Positions 1 through 8,983 of a DNA stretch of 64,000 bases are shown piece by piece. How positions within the stretch are numbered: the stretch's first letter is position 1; each line of letters begins with the position of its first letter. Source of the DNA: Paenibacillus baekrokdamisoli (GTDB lineage Bacteria > Bacillota > Bacilli > Paenibacillales > Paenibacillaceae); assembly GCF_003945345.1 (NCBI RefSeq), contig NZ_AP019308.1:868001-932000 (forward strand), given 5' to 3'. The notes below the pieces were generated by a model. It saw nothing but the letters and a program-made list of their open reading frames with translations. It made no database searches and had not been told where the DNA came from. Made by a program: the position numbers and the translations under genes.

Positions 1-833
1 TACGTGGATGAAGCAAGATGATTGAGCTTCTCCAACGTATTTCCCAGTGGAAGTGGGATATATAGCAAAATTTTCAGCTCAGGGAACTCAGCGATCAATA
101 ACGTTGTTTGTCTCAGGAACAAACTTCCTACAATAGGATGGTTCAGCTCTTTGTTGCCATGAGTGATCTGAATATCGTGCAAAGCCCACCATTCCCGAAA
201 CTCCAAACTGGCTTCGCTTAAGTCGTGTATAAACTGGCTAAACCACGGGTTATCTGCGTATTGGTCGCTGGTCGCTCGAAACAAGGCTTGACCGTTTTTC
301 GCTTCTCTTTCCCAGTTTATAAGCAGCATACGCTGTGAAGGATTGGTAAAAACATACCATATTATGTTGAGATCCCTTTCAGAACGCTTTGAATAATCAC
401 CAAACACCCGGTTCGCCAAAGAGTTCCACCCAACAATATTCCATTTGTAATCAACAGCATACGCCGGACAGGTATCCCAAGAATCCAATACGCTTTGAAG
501 CAGGTTATCATACTCCAATGACTGTTGAGTTAAATGCTGAATCGTAACCGTGTCCAACGCCAAATTGAACAGATGCCTTCGTTCCACCCAATCCAATCGC
601 AGCGCTCTAGCGATGCTCTCCAGCACTTGCGTCGAGACGTTTATATCACGCCCCTGCTCCAGCCACGTATACCAAGAAACGCTAACTCCGGCAACTTGCG
701 CCAACTCTTCTCTTCTTAACCCTGACGTCCTTCGTCTTGTCCCTATCGTAAATCCGTGTTCCGAAGGATCCAGACGCTCTCTGCGCGTCCTTAAAAAGTC
801 TCCCAATTCCGAACGCCGACTGTTCGCACTCAT
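1..833 (-). CDS. MmyB-like helix-turn-helix transcriptional regulator (partial, 3' end outside window)
   Basis: The reverse strand reads open from an ATG at 833 to the left edge, about 277 codons without a stop. The N-terminus holds a xenobiotic-response-type HTH: residues around 30-55 read GLRREELAQVAGVSVSWYTW, followed by LEQGRDINVS, the hallmark start of the MmyB-like regulator family. The C-terminal part (DYKWNIVGWNSLANRVFGDY, then a WFSQFIHDL segment) matches the MmyB ligand-binding domain. An AAGGAG ribosome binding site lies at 844-849 on this strand. The gene is divergent from the aldo/keto reductase at 991, and regulators of this family commonly control an adjacent oxidoreductase, so that reductase is the likely target (inference). 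Ligand unknown. Confidence 0.85.
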   Translation of the reverse strand, partial: MSANSRRSELGDFLRTRRERLDPSEHGFTIGTRRRTSGLRREELAQVAGVSVSWYTWLEQGRDINVSTQVLESIARALRLDWVERRHLFNLALDTVTIQHLTQQSLEYDNLLQSVLDSWDTCPAYAVDYKWNIVGWNSLANRVFGDYSKRSERDLNIIWYVFTNPSQRMLLINWEREAKNGQALFRATSDQYADNPWFSQFIHDLSEASLEFREWWALHDIQITHGNKELNHPIVGSLFLRQTTLLIAEFPELKILLYIPLPLGNTLEKLNHLASST

Positions 834-851
834 TTAATCCACTCCTTATAA

Positions 852-872
852 GGTAAGGGTGTCCCCTTAACC
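852..872. promoter_or_regulatory. inverted repeat in divergent promoter region, candidate operator
   Basis: GGTAAGGG (852-859), a TGT spacer, then CCCCTTAACC (863-872) form an imperfect dyad between the MmyB-like regulator and the aldo/keto reductase. A TATGAT hexamer at 888-893 could be the -10 of the reductase promoter, which would place the dyad over the -35 region. Binding by the neighbouring regulator is inferred only from position. Confidence 0.35.
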
Positions 873-990
873 TGGTGTTACTGCACCTATGATAACTAAA
901 CTCATCGTTAGCCAGTTGTATCTGTGGCATAATCATAGCACAGCACAGGTGACACAGTACAAATTCAATCAAATAGGAGAGATGATAAAC

Positions 991-1968
991 ATGAAATATC
1001 GGAAATTAGGGAAAAACGGACCGGAAATCTCTGTGATCGGTTTTGGAACTTGGGCTATTGGCGGCGGAGACTGGGTATTCTCATGGGGCGAACAAAACGA
1101 TCAATTGTCGCAAAATAGTATTCGTGCTGCGCTTGATGCTGGCATTAACTTTTTTGATACGGCTGCTGTTTATGGAATGGGTCACTCCGAAGAAGTGCTC
1201 GGTAAGGCGCTTAAAGGCAGTCGCGAGAAAGCCGTCATCGCTACTAAGTTTGGTCTAGTCTGGGACGATAAAAACAATATAACCCGCAACGGAACATACG
1301 GTTCGATCATTCGCGAAGCGGAAGATTCCTTGCGCCGTCTCGGCACCGATTATATCGATTTGTACCAAATGCACTGGCCCGATACTGACGTTAAAGCACC
1401 TCTTGAAGAAACAATGCGAGCCATGGAGAAGTTGGTTCAGGATGGTAAAATACGTTATGTAGGAGTCAGCAACTTCCCGATCGCACTTCTTGATGAGGCT
1501 TTGGCGGTCAGACATATTGATTCCCTGCAACCGCCTTACTCCATACTTGCTCATCAGGTGGAGTCCGATCTTCTGCCGTATTGCATAGCTAAAGGAATCG
1601 GCGTACTGGCTTATAGTCCGCTTGCATCTGGCCTTCTCTCGGGCAATTATACTTTCGACTCTCGCTTCGATGAGCAGGATTGGCGATCGAAATCCCCTTC
1701 CCATACCGGGGAAAGTTTCATGCAAAATATCGCTATTGTCGAACAACTCAAAGACGTAGCCGAACAACTCGGCATCACAGTTTCCCAATTAGCCATTGCT
1801 TATGTTCTGGCGAATCCTCCCTTAACGAGTGCTCTTATTGGGGTACGTAAGCCCAAGCATATTTTGAATGCATTGGCCGCTGCCGAAGTAACACTGGATG
1901 AATCTGTGCTTACAGAGATAAGAAGTATTGCCAAAAGCGCCCGAATCGTAATGCCTATCAACGAATAG
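991..1968 (+). CDS. aldo/keto reductase
   Basis: A 325-residue cytosolic NAD(P)H-dependent oxidoreductase of the AKR superfamily, probably reducing an aldehyde or ketone. The TIM-barrel signature is clear: GFGTWAIGG near the N-terminus, the FFDTAAVYGMGHSEEVLG motif with catalytic Asp and Tyr, ATKFG with the catalytic Lys, and QMHWPD with the active-site His. The C-terminal ALIGVRKPKHI segment is the usual cofactor-binding end. The start is placed at 991 because AGGAGAG (975-981) precedes it with good spacing; an in-frame ATG at 982 is too close to that site, and the longer reading from 889 adds a non-conserved extension. Single gene, divergent from the regulator at 833 and closed by a strong terminator. 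Confidence 0.92.
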   Translation: MKYRKLGKNGPEISVIGFGTWAIGGGDWVFSWGEQNDQLSQNSIRAALDAGINFFDTAAVYGMGHSEEVLGKALKGSREKAVIATKFGLVWDDKNNITRNGTYGSIIREAEDSLRRLGTDYIDLYQMHWPDTDVKAPLEETMRAMEKLVQDGKIRYVGVSNFPIALLDEALAVRHIDSLQPPYSILAHQVESDLLPYCIAKGIGVLAYSPLASGLLSGNYTFDSRFDEQDWRSKSPSHTGESFMQNIAIVEQLKDVAEQLGITVSQLAIAYVLANPPLTSALIGVRKPKHILNALAAAEVTLDESVLTEIRSIAKSARIVMPINE

Positions 1969-1975
1969 AGTATTC

Positions 1976-2019
1976 AAAATGAACAACACAGGCGCCAAAC
2001 CGCCTGTGTTGTTCATTTT
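1976..2019 (+). terminator. Rho-independent terminator of the aldo/keto reductase gene
   Basis: A perfect 19-bp stem (1976-1994 with 2001-2019) around a 6-nt loop CCAAAC, followed by a T-rich tail, 8 bases after the stop codon. Confidence 0.9.
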
Positions 2020-2066
2020 GTAATTTTAGTTTGAATCCTCGATAATCCATTTCTAGGAGGAATACA

Positions 2067-2318
2067 ATGATTTTAAATAAAAAGCAAAGTACACTGGTTG
2101 CTTCCTTTACTCGTGACTCCTTCATCGGGTCGACAAATGGAACAGCATTGCTATTATATGACAGGCGTGACTTCGAGATGAACCTCGTCATCATTCACAA
2201 ACAGGATTTGGCGAATCTGAATTTCTGGTATATGGAACATTTCATTGATATACTGGGTTTGCATCTTTCGGGGTGTGTAATACCCCTATGTGGGAGAGCG
2301 AATCGCTGGCAGCGATGA
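2067..2318 (+). CDS. small hypothetical protein overlapping a tRNA-like sequence
   Basis: An 83-codon ORF with a very good ribosome binding site (TAGGAGG at 2054-2060, 6 bases before the ATG). I do not recognise the product. The first ~65 residues look like a plausible soluble protein (TALLLYDRRDFEMNLVIIH, then LANLNFWYMEHFIDILGL), but the last ~17 residues are encoded inside the tRNA-Ala-like sequence at 2270-2350. The true protein may therefore have been truncated or extended by a rearrangement next to the tRNA. Whether it is expressed cannot be told from sequence. Confidence 0.4.
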   Translation: MILNKKQSTLVASFTRDSFIGSTNGTALLLYDRRDFEMNLVIIHKQDLANLNFWYMEHFIDILGLHLSGCVIPLCGRANRWQR

Positions 2319-2350
2319 GGTCAGGGGTTCGCTCCTCCTAGACTCCACCA
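2270..2350 (+). tRNA. degenerate tRNA-Ala(GGC)-like sequence, possibly a tRNA pseudogene
   Basis: The 3' two thirds (2292-2350) follow the bacterial tRNA-Ala pattern: GGGAGAGCG, an anticodon arm whose loop reads CTGGCAG (anticodon GGC, T33 present), variable loop GAGGTC, a T-arm with loop TTCGCTC closed by five pairs including one G-T, and an acceptor strand ending in an encoded ACCA. The 5' strand GGGGTGT (2270-2276) pairs with the 3' acceptor strand at six of seven positions, including the G3:U70 wobble that is the alanine identity element. The D-arm is abnormal: this part is about five bases too long and GGGGT/ACCCC can fold on itself. The anticodon stem has one mismatch. Probably a decayed tRNA or an integration scar. 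Confidence 0.5.
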
Positions 2351-2365
2351 TAAAAATACCTTATA

Positions 2366-2390
2366 ACATCGGGGTTTCCCGGTGTTTTTT
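2366..2390 (+). terminator. Rho-independent terminator after tRNA-like sequence
   Basis: An 8-bp stem (ACATCGGG at 2366-2373 with CCCGGTGT at 2378-2385, one G-T pair), a 4-nt loop and a T-run, 15 bases after the CCA end at 2350. Its presence argues that the tRNA-like region is, or was, a transcription unit. Confidence 0.75.
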
Positions 2391-2577
2391 GTATTTTTGA
2401 GGTTCCTTTTTTATCCTAATTGGTTTCGTGGGCACAGGGTTGGCCGCACTAAGAATTTATTCGAGGATATTTAGGTAAATGATCGGTTTTTTAGCCCTCC
2501 CCTTATTCCCGCAATAATGTTAGAATGTTGACAATAGGTTTATAGATTTCAGGACAGTCTATAGAGGTGATAATAAA

Positions 2578-5331
2578 TTGGGTAATTCTATCTTTAAGAA
2601 GATGTTTACAACCTCATTAATATTGATCGTTAGTATTTCCATCGTAATTGGTGTCATTTCCTACAGTATTGCTTCCCGAATTCTTATCGATGAAACCGAA
2701 AATTATTTAATTAATGAATTAAAGCAGATCGATAAAAGCTTAATGACGATAGTGGAGGATGTTAATCAATCCGCTGGTATTTTGCAAGACAATCAATCAA
2801 TAAGCCATGTGTTCGATGCATCACCGAAAACATCATTCCAGCGTTACATGGATGCATCTGAAGTAGAGAAGTGGTTGAAGATATCTATTTCTAACAATGA
2901 TGCTATACAGGGGATGTCTGTCTTATCCGAATCTCAAGACTTTTCCTCGGGCTCGAGATTAGGTCTATTTACATACGAGGATCTCAAGCAACTTCCTGTC
3001 TATCGAGATAAACTGCAAAATTTGCAGGATGACCAATATGCGCTGCTTAGGGCAGATGATTTGCTCCAGAAAGAGAAGGTTGGCTCGGGAAACTTGATCA
3101 TTCTAGCCAAAAGAATATCTTCGTATAACGTAAGCGACATCATTGTTCTCTGTTATGTATCAACGAGTTCAATTATGGCTAATCCTGCGGATGGTCTTGT
3201 CTACACAGTAGATCCGGTCAACCAGGTGTCTTGGAGCGCTACTCCGCAAAAGCTTGAAAATCCATATCCAACCGTGAATCTAAGCATTGAAGGCAGATCA
3301 GAAGGTAGTCTTGCAACAGGAGATACCCGCCTTATCTACATAAAATCAAGCTTCTCCAACTGGTATATGATCAATTCAGTTTCGGAGAAAAACATCGTTA
3401 AATCGTTAAATCATATTTTATGGTTCATTATTCTGTGTGTTAGTGTCATGATTGTTATTTGTGCCGTCACCGCTCTGATTGCATCAAGAGGATTGACTCT
3501 TCGCATAAAGCATATGAAGAATGCTTTGCATATGAAGGGGATGGACGTGCGATCAACTTTATCTGGTTTTGATCTTCATAGCAATCGTTCTAGAATTAGA
3601 TGGCTGCATTCCTTGAAGTTCAGCAATAAATTATTTTTATTTTATACGTGTATCGTTATTGTACCCATGATCATCCTTAGTTTGCTGTTGTATCAGAAAA
3701 CGGTGGATACGTTGGAAAATCAGTTGGAGCAGTCCTTCCGTCAGCCTCTAGTTCAAGCTGCTTCTAGTATTAATATGTTAATGAATAGACATATGCGGAA
3801 CGTTAAGTACATAATAACGAATCCTAATGTTCAGCAACTGTTTGTGACCCCTCTTCCAGAACAGACAACTGATTATTTGAAAAGAACAAAAAAAATATCA
3901 GACGGAATTATGAATAAGACAACCTATCACGTTGGGTTAAACAGTATTGAAATATATGATATGAACCAAAATCTACTTTACTCCTCTTCAAATATAATGG
4001 AGAGCAATGCTTGGAAGATAACCGACTTGAAGCAGAATATGGCTTGGGTGGATACGCATTCCGATGCATTTCAGAATAATGTATTTTCCTTGATCCATGA
4101 AATTAAAGGCAACATCTTGTTCACGGATGGATTTGCTGTACCGATCGGATACTTGAAATTGAATATCAATGAAACACTATTGAGCCAAATCTACAAAGAT
4201 ATCCGAATCAGTGATAAAGGGATCATCTATATCCAGAACAGGGACGGAATTATACTTTCATCTAATGTTACACAATTGATAAATACACGTGTTGATCATA
4301 TCCCGCTTTTGTCCTCCCGTGACAAAGTATTCATTACCGATAAGAATCTCACATACAACGATTGGAGCATTCATGCGATAGTCCCTGCGGGTGAGCTTCT
4401 TGGTTCCAAATATGATCTGATCACTTATAATCTAATTGTCGTTTCAATGATGATGCTCGTTCTAATCATTATATGTATGCAAAGATCAAGAGCATTCGTT
4501 AGACCGATAGAATCACTGATGCAAGTGATTCGAAGTGTGAATAACTTCAAGCTCGATGCCCGATTTCAGGAGCATAGCGGGGATGAGATCGAAATTCTAG
4601 GCCGCAGCTTTAATGGGATGCTGGACCGCTTGCAAGGTCTCATCGAAGAGATAACGGAGTCCAAGAATCGTGAACAGGAGCTTGAAACGAAGAAGAGAGA
4701 AGCAGAGTTGAACGCTCTTCAATCGCAAATCAATCCCCATTTTCTATATAATACGTTCGAATCGATCAACTGGCTGGTTATTCAGAACGAGAATGATAAA
4801 GCGGTTACAATGATGACCTCGTTGGCAGATCTGTTTCGGATCGGAATTAACCGGGGCCATAATATCGTTAGCATGGATGAGGAGCTTCAGCATGCGGAAG
4901 CGTATATCACCATTCAGAAAATCCGTTACAACGAAAAGCTAAATGTAATCTGGAATATCCAAGTGGATCCTAAACGTTACCAGACTATGAAGCTGATCCT
5001 ACAGCCGATTATTGAGAACGCTATCTACCATGGTATAGAGCTGAAGGAAGATGCAGGAACGATAGAGATTAGTGGCTTCATTGAGGAGAACAGATTGCAT
5101 CTGCAGATTAGCGATAATGGATTAGGCATTCAGACTGAACGGCTTACGGAGCTAAGGGAGCACATCAGCAATTGGTATCATAAACCATCACGCAGCATCG
5201 GGTTATTAAATGTGAATGAACGGATCAAACTGCTATTCGGAGATGAATACGGCTTGCGAATAACGAGTCAAGTCGACGAAGGGACTATTGTTACAGTCAT
5301 ATTGCCTATCGTCGAACTAGAGAATGAATAA
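2578..5331 (+). CDS. YesM-family sensor histidine kinase with two sensor modules
   Basis: A 917-residue membrane kinase that pairs with the response regulator directly downstream. The C-terminus is a typical YesM/LytS-type core: SQINPHFLYNTFESINWL with the phospho-acceptor His at about 721, an N-box LILQPIIENAIYHG near 806, and a G-box ISDNGLGI near 845. A HAMP-like region precedes it. Unusually there are four membrane segments: about 12-34, 280-303, 351-373 and 612-636. They enclose two separate extracellular Cache-like loops of roughly 245 and 240 residues. Family members normally have a single sensor loop and about 580-600 residues, so this looks like a duplicated sensor unit or a fusion. 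Start TTG at 2578 after AGAGGTGAT. Likely senses an extracellular saccharide and controls the transporter genes at 7138-10597. Confidence 0.9.
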   Translation: MGNSIFKKMFTTSLILIVSISIVIGVISYSIASRILIDETENYLINELKQIDKSLMTIVEDVNQSAGILQDNQSISHVFDASPKTSFQRYMDASEVEKWLKISISNNDAIQGMSVLSESQDFSSGSRLGLFTYEDLKQLPVYRDKLQNLQDDQYALLRADDLLQKEKVGSGNLIILAKRISSYNVSDIIVLCYVSTSSIMANPADGLVYTVDPVNQVSWSATPQKLENPYPTVNLSIEGRSEGSLATGDTRLIYIKSSFSNWYMINSVSEKNIVKSLNHILWFIILCVSVMIVICAVTALIASRGLTLRIKHMKNALHMKGMDVRSTLSGFDLHSNRSRIRWLHSLKFSNKLFLFYTCIVIVPMIILSLLLYQKTVDTLENQLEQSFRQPLVQAASSINMLMNRHMRNVKYIITNPNVQQLFVTPLPEQTTDYLKRTKKISDGIMNKTTYHVGLNSIEIYDMNQNLLYSSSNIMESNAWKITDLKQNMAWVDTHSDAFQNNVFSLIHEIKGNILFTDGFAVPIGYLKLNINETLLSQIYKDIRISDKGIIYIQNRDGIILSSNVTQLINTRVDHIPLLSSRDKVFITDKNLTYNDWSIHAIVPAGELLGSKYDLITYNLIVVSMMMLVLIIICMQRSRAFVRPIESLMQVIRSVNNFKLDARFQEHSGDEIEILGRSFNGMLDRLQGLIEEITESKNREQELETKKREAELNALQSQINPHFLYNTFESINWLVIQNENDKAVTMMTSLADLFRIGINRGHNIVSMDEELQHAEAYITIQKIRYNEKLNVIWNIQVDPKRYQTMKLILQPIIENAIYHGIELKEDAGTIEISGFIEENRLHLQISDNGLGIQTERLTELREHISNWYHKPSRSIGLLNVNERIKLLFGDEYGLRITSQVDEGTIVTVILPIVELENE

Positions 5332-5343
5332 GGGGGATCCCAC

Positions 5344-6987
5344 GTGAACAAGCTGCTGATCGTTGAAGATGAGGCCATAATACGCAAAGGCTTGGTAAAT
5401 AGTATCCAATGGGAGAATTGGGGATTTCAGGTTTGTGGTGAGGCCGTTAATGGTAAAGCTGCATTAGACTATATTCTTCATCACGATGTGGATGTCATGA
5501 TGACAGATGTACGTATGCCCGTCATGGATGGACTAGAATTGTCTCGACTAGTCAAAGCTTCTAAGCCGGAGGTGAAGATCGTTGTCCTCACAGGCTTCAG
5601 CGATTTCGAATATGCAAGGCAATCACTTGAGCATGGGGTGTTTCAGTATATTCTCAAGCCCTTGAAGAGGGATAAGCTAGCAGAAGTCTTTCTTCAATTA
5701 AGAGAAATACTCGATAAGGAGCAGCAGGAATATAGGGAAAAAAGCGAATTGCTGAAAGAAGTAGCAGAAAGCAGAGTTGTTGTATTGCAAAAACAGTTAA
5801 GCGATTGGGTTCATGGACGTTACGCTAATCCATTGGCTCCTGCTTTAATGAATGAAACAAAGCCCTGGGATACAATGAAGACGGGTTATTATTTATGTGC
5901 TTTAGTGGATATCGATAACTTGGACTGCTTGGAAAGTGATTTTGTAAGCCTTTTCAAACAAAATGCATGGTCGATAATGAAGGATATTGCTTCACAAATA
6001 TTCAATCAAGCGGGCGATGATTATGCTGTGCTGAGCGCGGTTGATGATCTAGGACGGCTGACTCTTCTTCTACATATAGGTGAGAATGACTCGAATGCAG
6101 CTGCGGAAGCAGAAAATGGGGGGAAGGTAGCTGATGCTCTGAGAATATTGCTTGATTGGCTCCAGAATACATGGAGCGGAGCTTCATTCTCTGCAGGAAT
6201 CGGAGGTTGGGTAAGAGCGGTTGAATGCGTTCCAGAAACCTATCAACAAGCTAGCGAGGCTCTGGAACATCGCTTCTATAGGGGGACAGCTTCGATTAAT
6301 AGCTATCATGACATACCCAAGTTGAGGACATTAACCCCACAAGAGTTCCAGCAAATCAAGCATGCAGAGAAAAAGCTGATCAACTATATCTCGACTGGGA
6401 GTGGAGATGTTCACTTGATCTATGAAGAGATGTTTGCTGGTATCTTGCAGCATCAGAGGGTTCAATCCCAAACCATCAAAAATGCAGTTGCCCAAACGCT
6501 ATATTCCGTATGCGGTTATTTATCGGAGCAAAGCTATGATAAGGAACTGGATGTCATGGATAATATATCGATGACAGGGCTTACCGATCTACAGCATGTT
6601 CTGTCCTATGCCAAACAGAAATTAAATGAAATAAAAAACGAGATCGATAAAGCAGACCCTAACACAGAACGTAATTTGGTTCGCCAGGCGAAGGAATTTG
6701 TGACCGAGAATTATAGGAACGATTTTTCATTGACAGAAATAGCAGCTCAGCTGTATGTAAATCCCTCTTATTTTAGTTGGTTGTTTAAGCAGGAGACGGG
6801 TCTTACATTTACAGCATACCTCACTCAGTATCGCATGAGTGTAGCCAAGAATTTGCTTAAGCAGGATAAGCAAAAGGTATATGAGGTGGCGCAATGCGTT
6901 GGCTACAATGATTATAGACATTTCTGTAAAATGTTCAAAAAAGTGGAGGGAATCTCGCCTAAGGATTTCAAGCAAAGAGGAAAGTAA
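5344..6987 (+). CDS. YesN-type response regulator with AraC DNA-binding domain
   Basis: A 547-residue regulator. Residues 1-120 form the receiver domain (LLIVEDEAIIRKGL; phospho-acceptor Asp55 in MMTDVRMPVMDGLE; conserved Lys in YILKPL). A middle region of about 280 residues without a clear named domain follows. The last ~100 residues are an AraC-type double HTH (FSLTEIAAQLYVNPSYFSWL, then VAQCVGYNDYRHFCKMFKK). The start is GTG at 5344, 12 bases after the kinase stop, preceded by AAGGGGGAT. It almost certainly forms one operon and one phosphorelay with the kinase. The expected target is the promoter ahead of 7138, in the 150-bp gap after this gene. Confidence 0.92.
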   Translation: MNKLLIVEDEAIIRKGLVNSIQWENWGFQVCGEAVNGKAALDYILHHDVDVMMTDVRMPVMDGLELSRLVKASKPEVKIVVLTGFSDFEYARQSLEHGVFQYILKPLKRDKLAEVFLQLREILDKEQQEYREKSELLKEVAESRVVVLQKQLSDWVHGRYANPLAPALMNETKPWDTMKTGYYLCALVDIDNLDCLESDFVSLFKQNAWSIMKDIASQIFNQAGDDYAVLSAVDDLGRLTLLLHIGENDSNAAAEAENGGKVADALRILLDWLQNTWSGASFSAGIGGWVRAVECVPETYQQASEALEHRFYRGTASINSYHDIPKLRTLTPQEFQQIKHAEKKLINYISTGSGDVHLIYEEMFAGILQHQRVQSQTIKNAVAQTLYSVCGYLSEQSYDKELDVMDNISMTGLTDLQHVLSYAKQKLNEIKNEIDKADPNTERNLVRQAKEFVTENYRNDFSLTEIAAQLYVNPSYFSWLFKQETGLTFTAYLTQYRMSVAKNLLKQDKQKVYEVAQCVGYNDYRHFCKMFKKVEGISPKDFKQRGK

Positions 6988-7137
6988 TCATATCCAACGA
7001 TTGCATAAGTGCCTGCGTTCAAATTAACCAAAAATACGACACAAAATCCAAAATGAACCGTATATTTGTTTTACTCACCTTCCCTTATATTTAGTGCAGT
7101 GGGTAAGTTAGAGCTAAAGAAGGGGGAATGGTGAGTA

Positions 7138-8034
7138 TTGATAAGCAAGTTAGGTAAACAAAAAATGTTGTATTTGATGCTGTTACCTTGTGTAATCTAT
7201 TTGATTATTTTCAGCTATGCCCCGATGTACGGAATCGTGCTTGCGTTTAAAGATTTCAATATTATGAAGGGCATCATGAATAGTCCCTGGGCAGGATTGA
7301 AGCACTTTAACGCACTATTCGCAGATTCTTATTTTCAGACAGTCACATGGAACACGTTGAAAATTAGCTTAATGCGGCTGCTGTTCGGATTTCCGATTCC
7401 TATTATACTTGCACTATTGCTTAATGAAGTTAGGATTACCCTATTCAAGCGCATGATACAGACGGTTATCTATTTACCCCACTTCATCTCCTGGGTTATC
7501 ATTGCCGGAATCTTGAAGGTATTCCTCACAACCGATGGTGGAGTTGTCAATCAGATCGTTGAGTTTTTCGGCTTTGATGCTATTCCTTTCTTGACCAGCA
7601 ACACTTATTTTGTACCCATGTTAATTGTCTCAGATATTCTTAAGGAGGCCGGCTGGGGAACGATCATATATTTGGCAGCGCTTGCAGGTGTTGATCCGGA
7701 ACAGTATGAGGCTGCAATGATCGATGGTGCGAACCGATGGAAGAGATTGATCCACATTACTCTGCCAGGTATCTCAATCGCTATTAGTATCATGCTGATC
7801 TTAAGCTTAAGTGGGATATTAAATGCTGGCTTTGATCAAATCTTTAACCTGTATAGCCCGCTTGTCTATGAATCGGCAGATATTATCGACACCTATGTCT
7901 TTCGGATTGGGTTGTTGTCAGGGAAATACAGCTTGGCTACAGCACTGGGATTGTTCAAATCGGTTATCGCCTTAATCCTAATTGTCATCACTAATCAAAT
8001 CGCAAAAAAACTAGGGGGATCAGGCATATGGTAG
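7138..8034 (+). CDS. LplB-like carbohydrate ABC transporter permease (CUT1)
   Basis: A 298-residue integral membrane protein with six predicted membrane helices. The EAA loop EAAMIDGANRWKRLIHITLP marks it as the MalF-type half of a CUT1 importer, closest to the LplB/YtaF group. It pairs with the permease at 8028, whose start overlaps its last 7 bases. No ATPase gene lies nearby; such systems usually share an MsmX-type ATPase encoded elsewhere (family knowledge). The start is taken as TTG 7138 after AGGGGG at 7121-7126. The gene follows the YesM/YesN pair, its probable regulator. Confidence 0.92.
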   Translation: MISKLGKQKMLYLMLLPCVIYLIIFSYAPMYGIVLAFKDFNIMKGIMNSPWAGLKHFNALFADSYFQTVTWNTLKISLMRLLFGFPIPIILALLLNEVRITLFKRMIQTVIYLPHFISWVIIAGILKVFLTTDGGVVNQIVEFFGFDAIPFLTSNTYFVPMLIVSDILKEAGWGTIIYLAALAGVDPEQYEAAMIDGANRWKRLIHITLPGISIAISIMLILSLSGILNAGFDQIFNLYSPLVYESADIIDTYVFRIGLLSGKYSLATALGLFKSVIALILIVITNQIAKKLGGSGIW

Positions 8035-8966
8035 GCATGAATAAATCCACTGTGCCGCAAGTTAATCGCCCCCTGAAACGGAAATCTCCGTTAAAGCCTA
8101 TGCAGCTCGGTGAACTCCTGTTTAATGTGTTTAACTACGGGATCCTTGCCTTGTTCGGGTTATTGACGATCCTTCCGTTCTGGCATGTGTTTGTCGTTTC
8201 GATTACGAGCTATCAGTCTTATTTAAACAACAAGTTTATTATGATTCCGGAAAATATTTCATTTTCTTCTTATGCCGTACTGTTAGGGGATCCGAAGATT
8301 CACCGTAGTTTTCTCATTACGGTATTTATCGTAGTGGCTTCTACTTTACTGCATCTGGCAATTACGACAGTAACCTCCTATCCGCTTTCTCGCAGTTATT
8401 TGAAGGGCCGTAACGTGATGATGTTGTTTATTATCTTCACTATGCTGTTCAGCGGCGGATTGATTCCACACTATTTGTTAATCAAATATTTGGGTCTCAT
8501 GAACAATTTATTGGTTTACATCATTCCTGGAGCATTCTCTGGCTTTAGCGCGATACTCATGTTGAATTTCTTCAAGCAGATTCCCGACAGTCTGGAGGAA
8601 GCGGCGAGAATCGACGGAGCAGGGCATCTATACATCCTCGTGAAAATCTTTATTCCTTTATCGATGCCCATTCTCTCGACATTGGCTTTATTCTATGGGG
8701 TTGGTAAATGGAACGATTGGTTTACAGCAGTCATATTTGTCGACAAAGCGAGTTTGTATCCGATACAAAATATTTTACGGGAGTTCCTGGTTGTTGGGAA
8801 CATGGATACGATTGGCAAGGGTATCTTCAACAACGATTCATACAAGCTTATTGTTAGTATTAAGATGGCGATTATTATGGTCGCAACGTTACCGATTATG
8901 CTTGTGTATCCTTTTATGCAGAAGCACTTTGTAAAAGGTGTATTATTAGGTTCCGTTAAGCAATAA
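8028..8966 (+). CDS. YtcP-like carbohydrate ABC transporter permease (CUT1)
   Basis: A 312-residue MalG-type permease with six membrane helices after a basic, cytoplasmic N-terminus of about 35 residues. The EAA loop EEAARIDGAGHLYILVKIFI is intact. The ATG at 8028 overlaps the end of the previous permease, as is usual for a co-translated permease pair, and GGGGG at 7992-7998 provides the ribosome binding site. Together with the lipoprotein at 8984 it forms a complete import unit apart from the ATPase. Confidence 0.92.
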   Translation: MVGMNKSTVPQVNRPLKRKSPLKPMQLGELLFNVFNYGILALFGLLTILPFWHVFVVSITSYQSYLNNKFIMIPENISFSSYAVLLGDPKIHRSFLITVFIVVASTLLHLAITTVTSYPLSRSYLKGRNVMMLFIIFTMLFSGGLIPHYLLIKYLGLMNNLLVYIIPGAFSGFSAILMLNFFKQIPDSLEEAARIDGAGHLYILVKIFIPLSMPILSTLALFYGVGKWNDWFTAVIFVDKASLYPIQNILREFLVVGNMDTIGKGIFNNDSYKLIVSIKMAIIMVATLPIMLVYPFMQKHFVKGVLLGSVKQ

Positions 8967-8983
8967 AACATGGAGGGGTTCAA

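Noticed and set aside
1255..1788. 177-codon reverse-strand ORF inside the aldo/keto reductase gene
   Set aside because: Antisense to a conserved enzyme and without a start signal.
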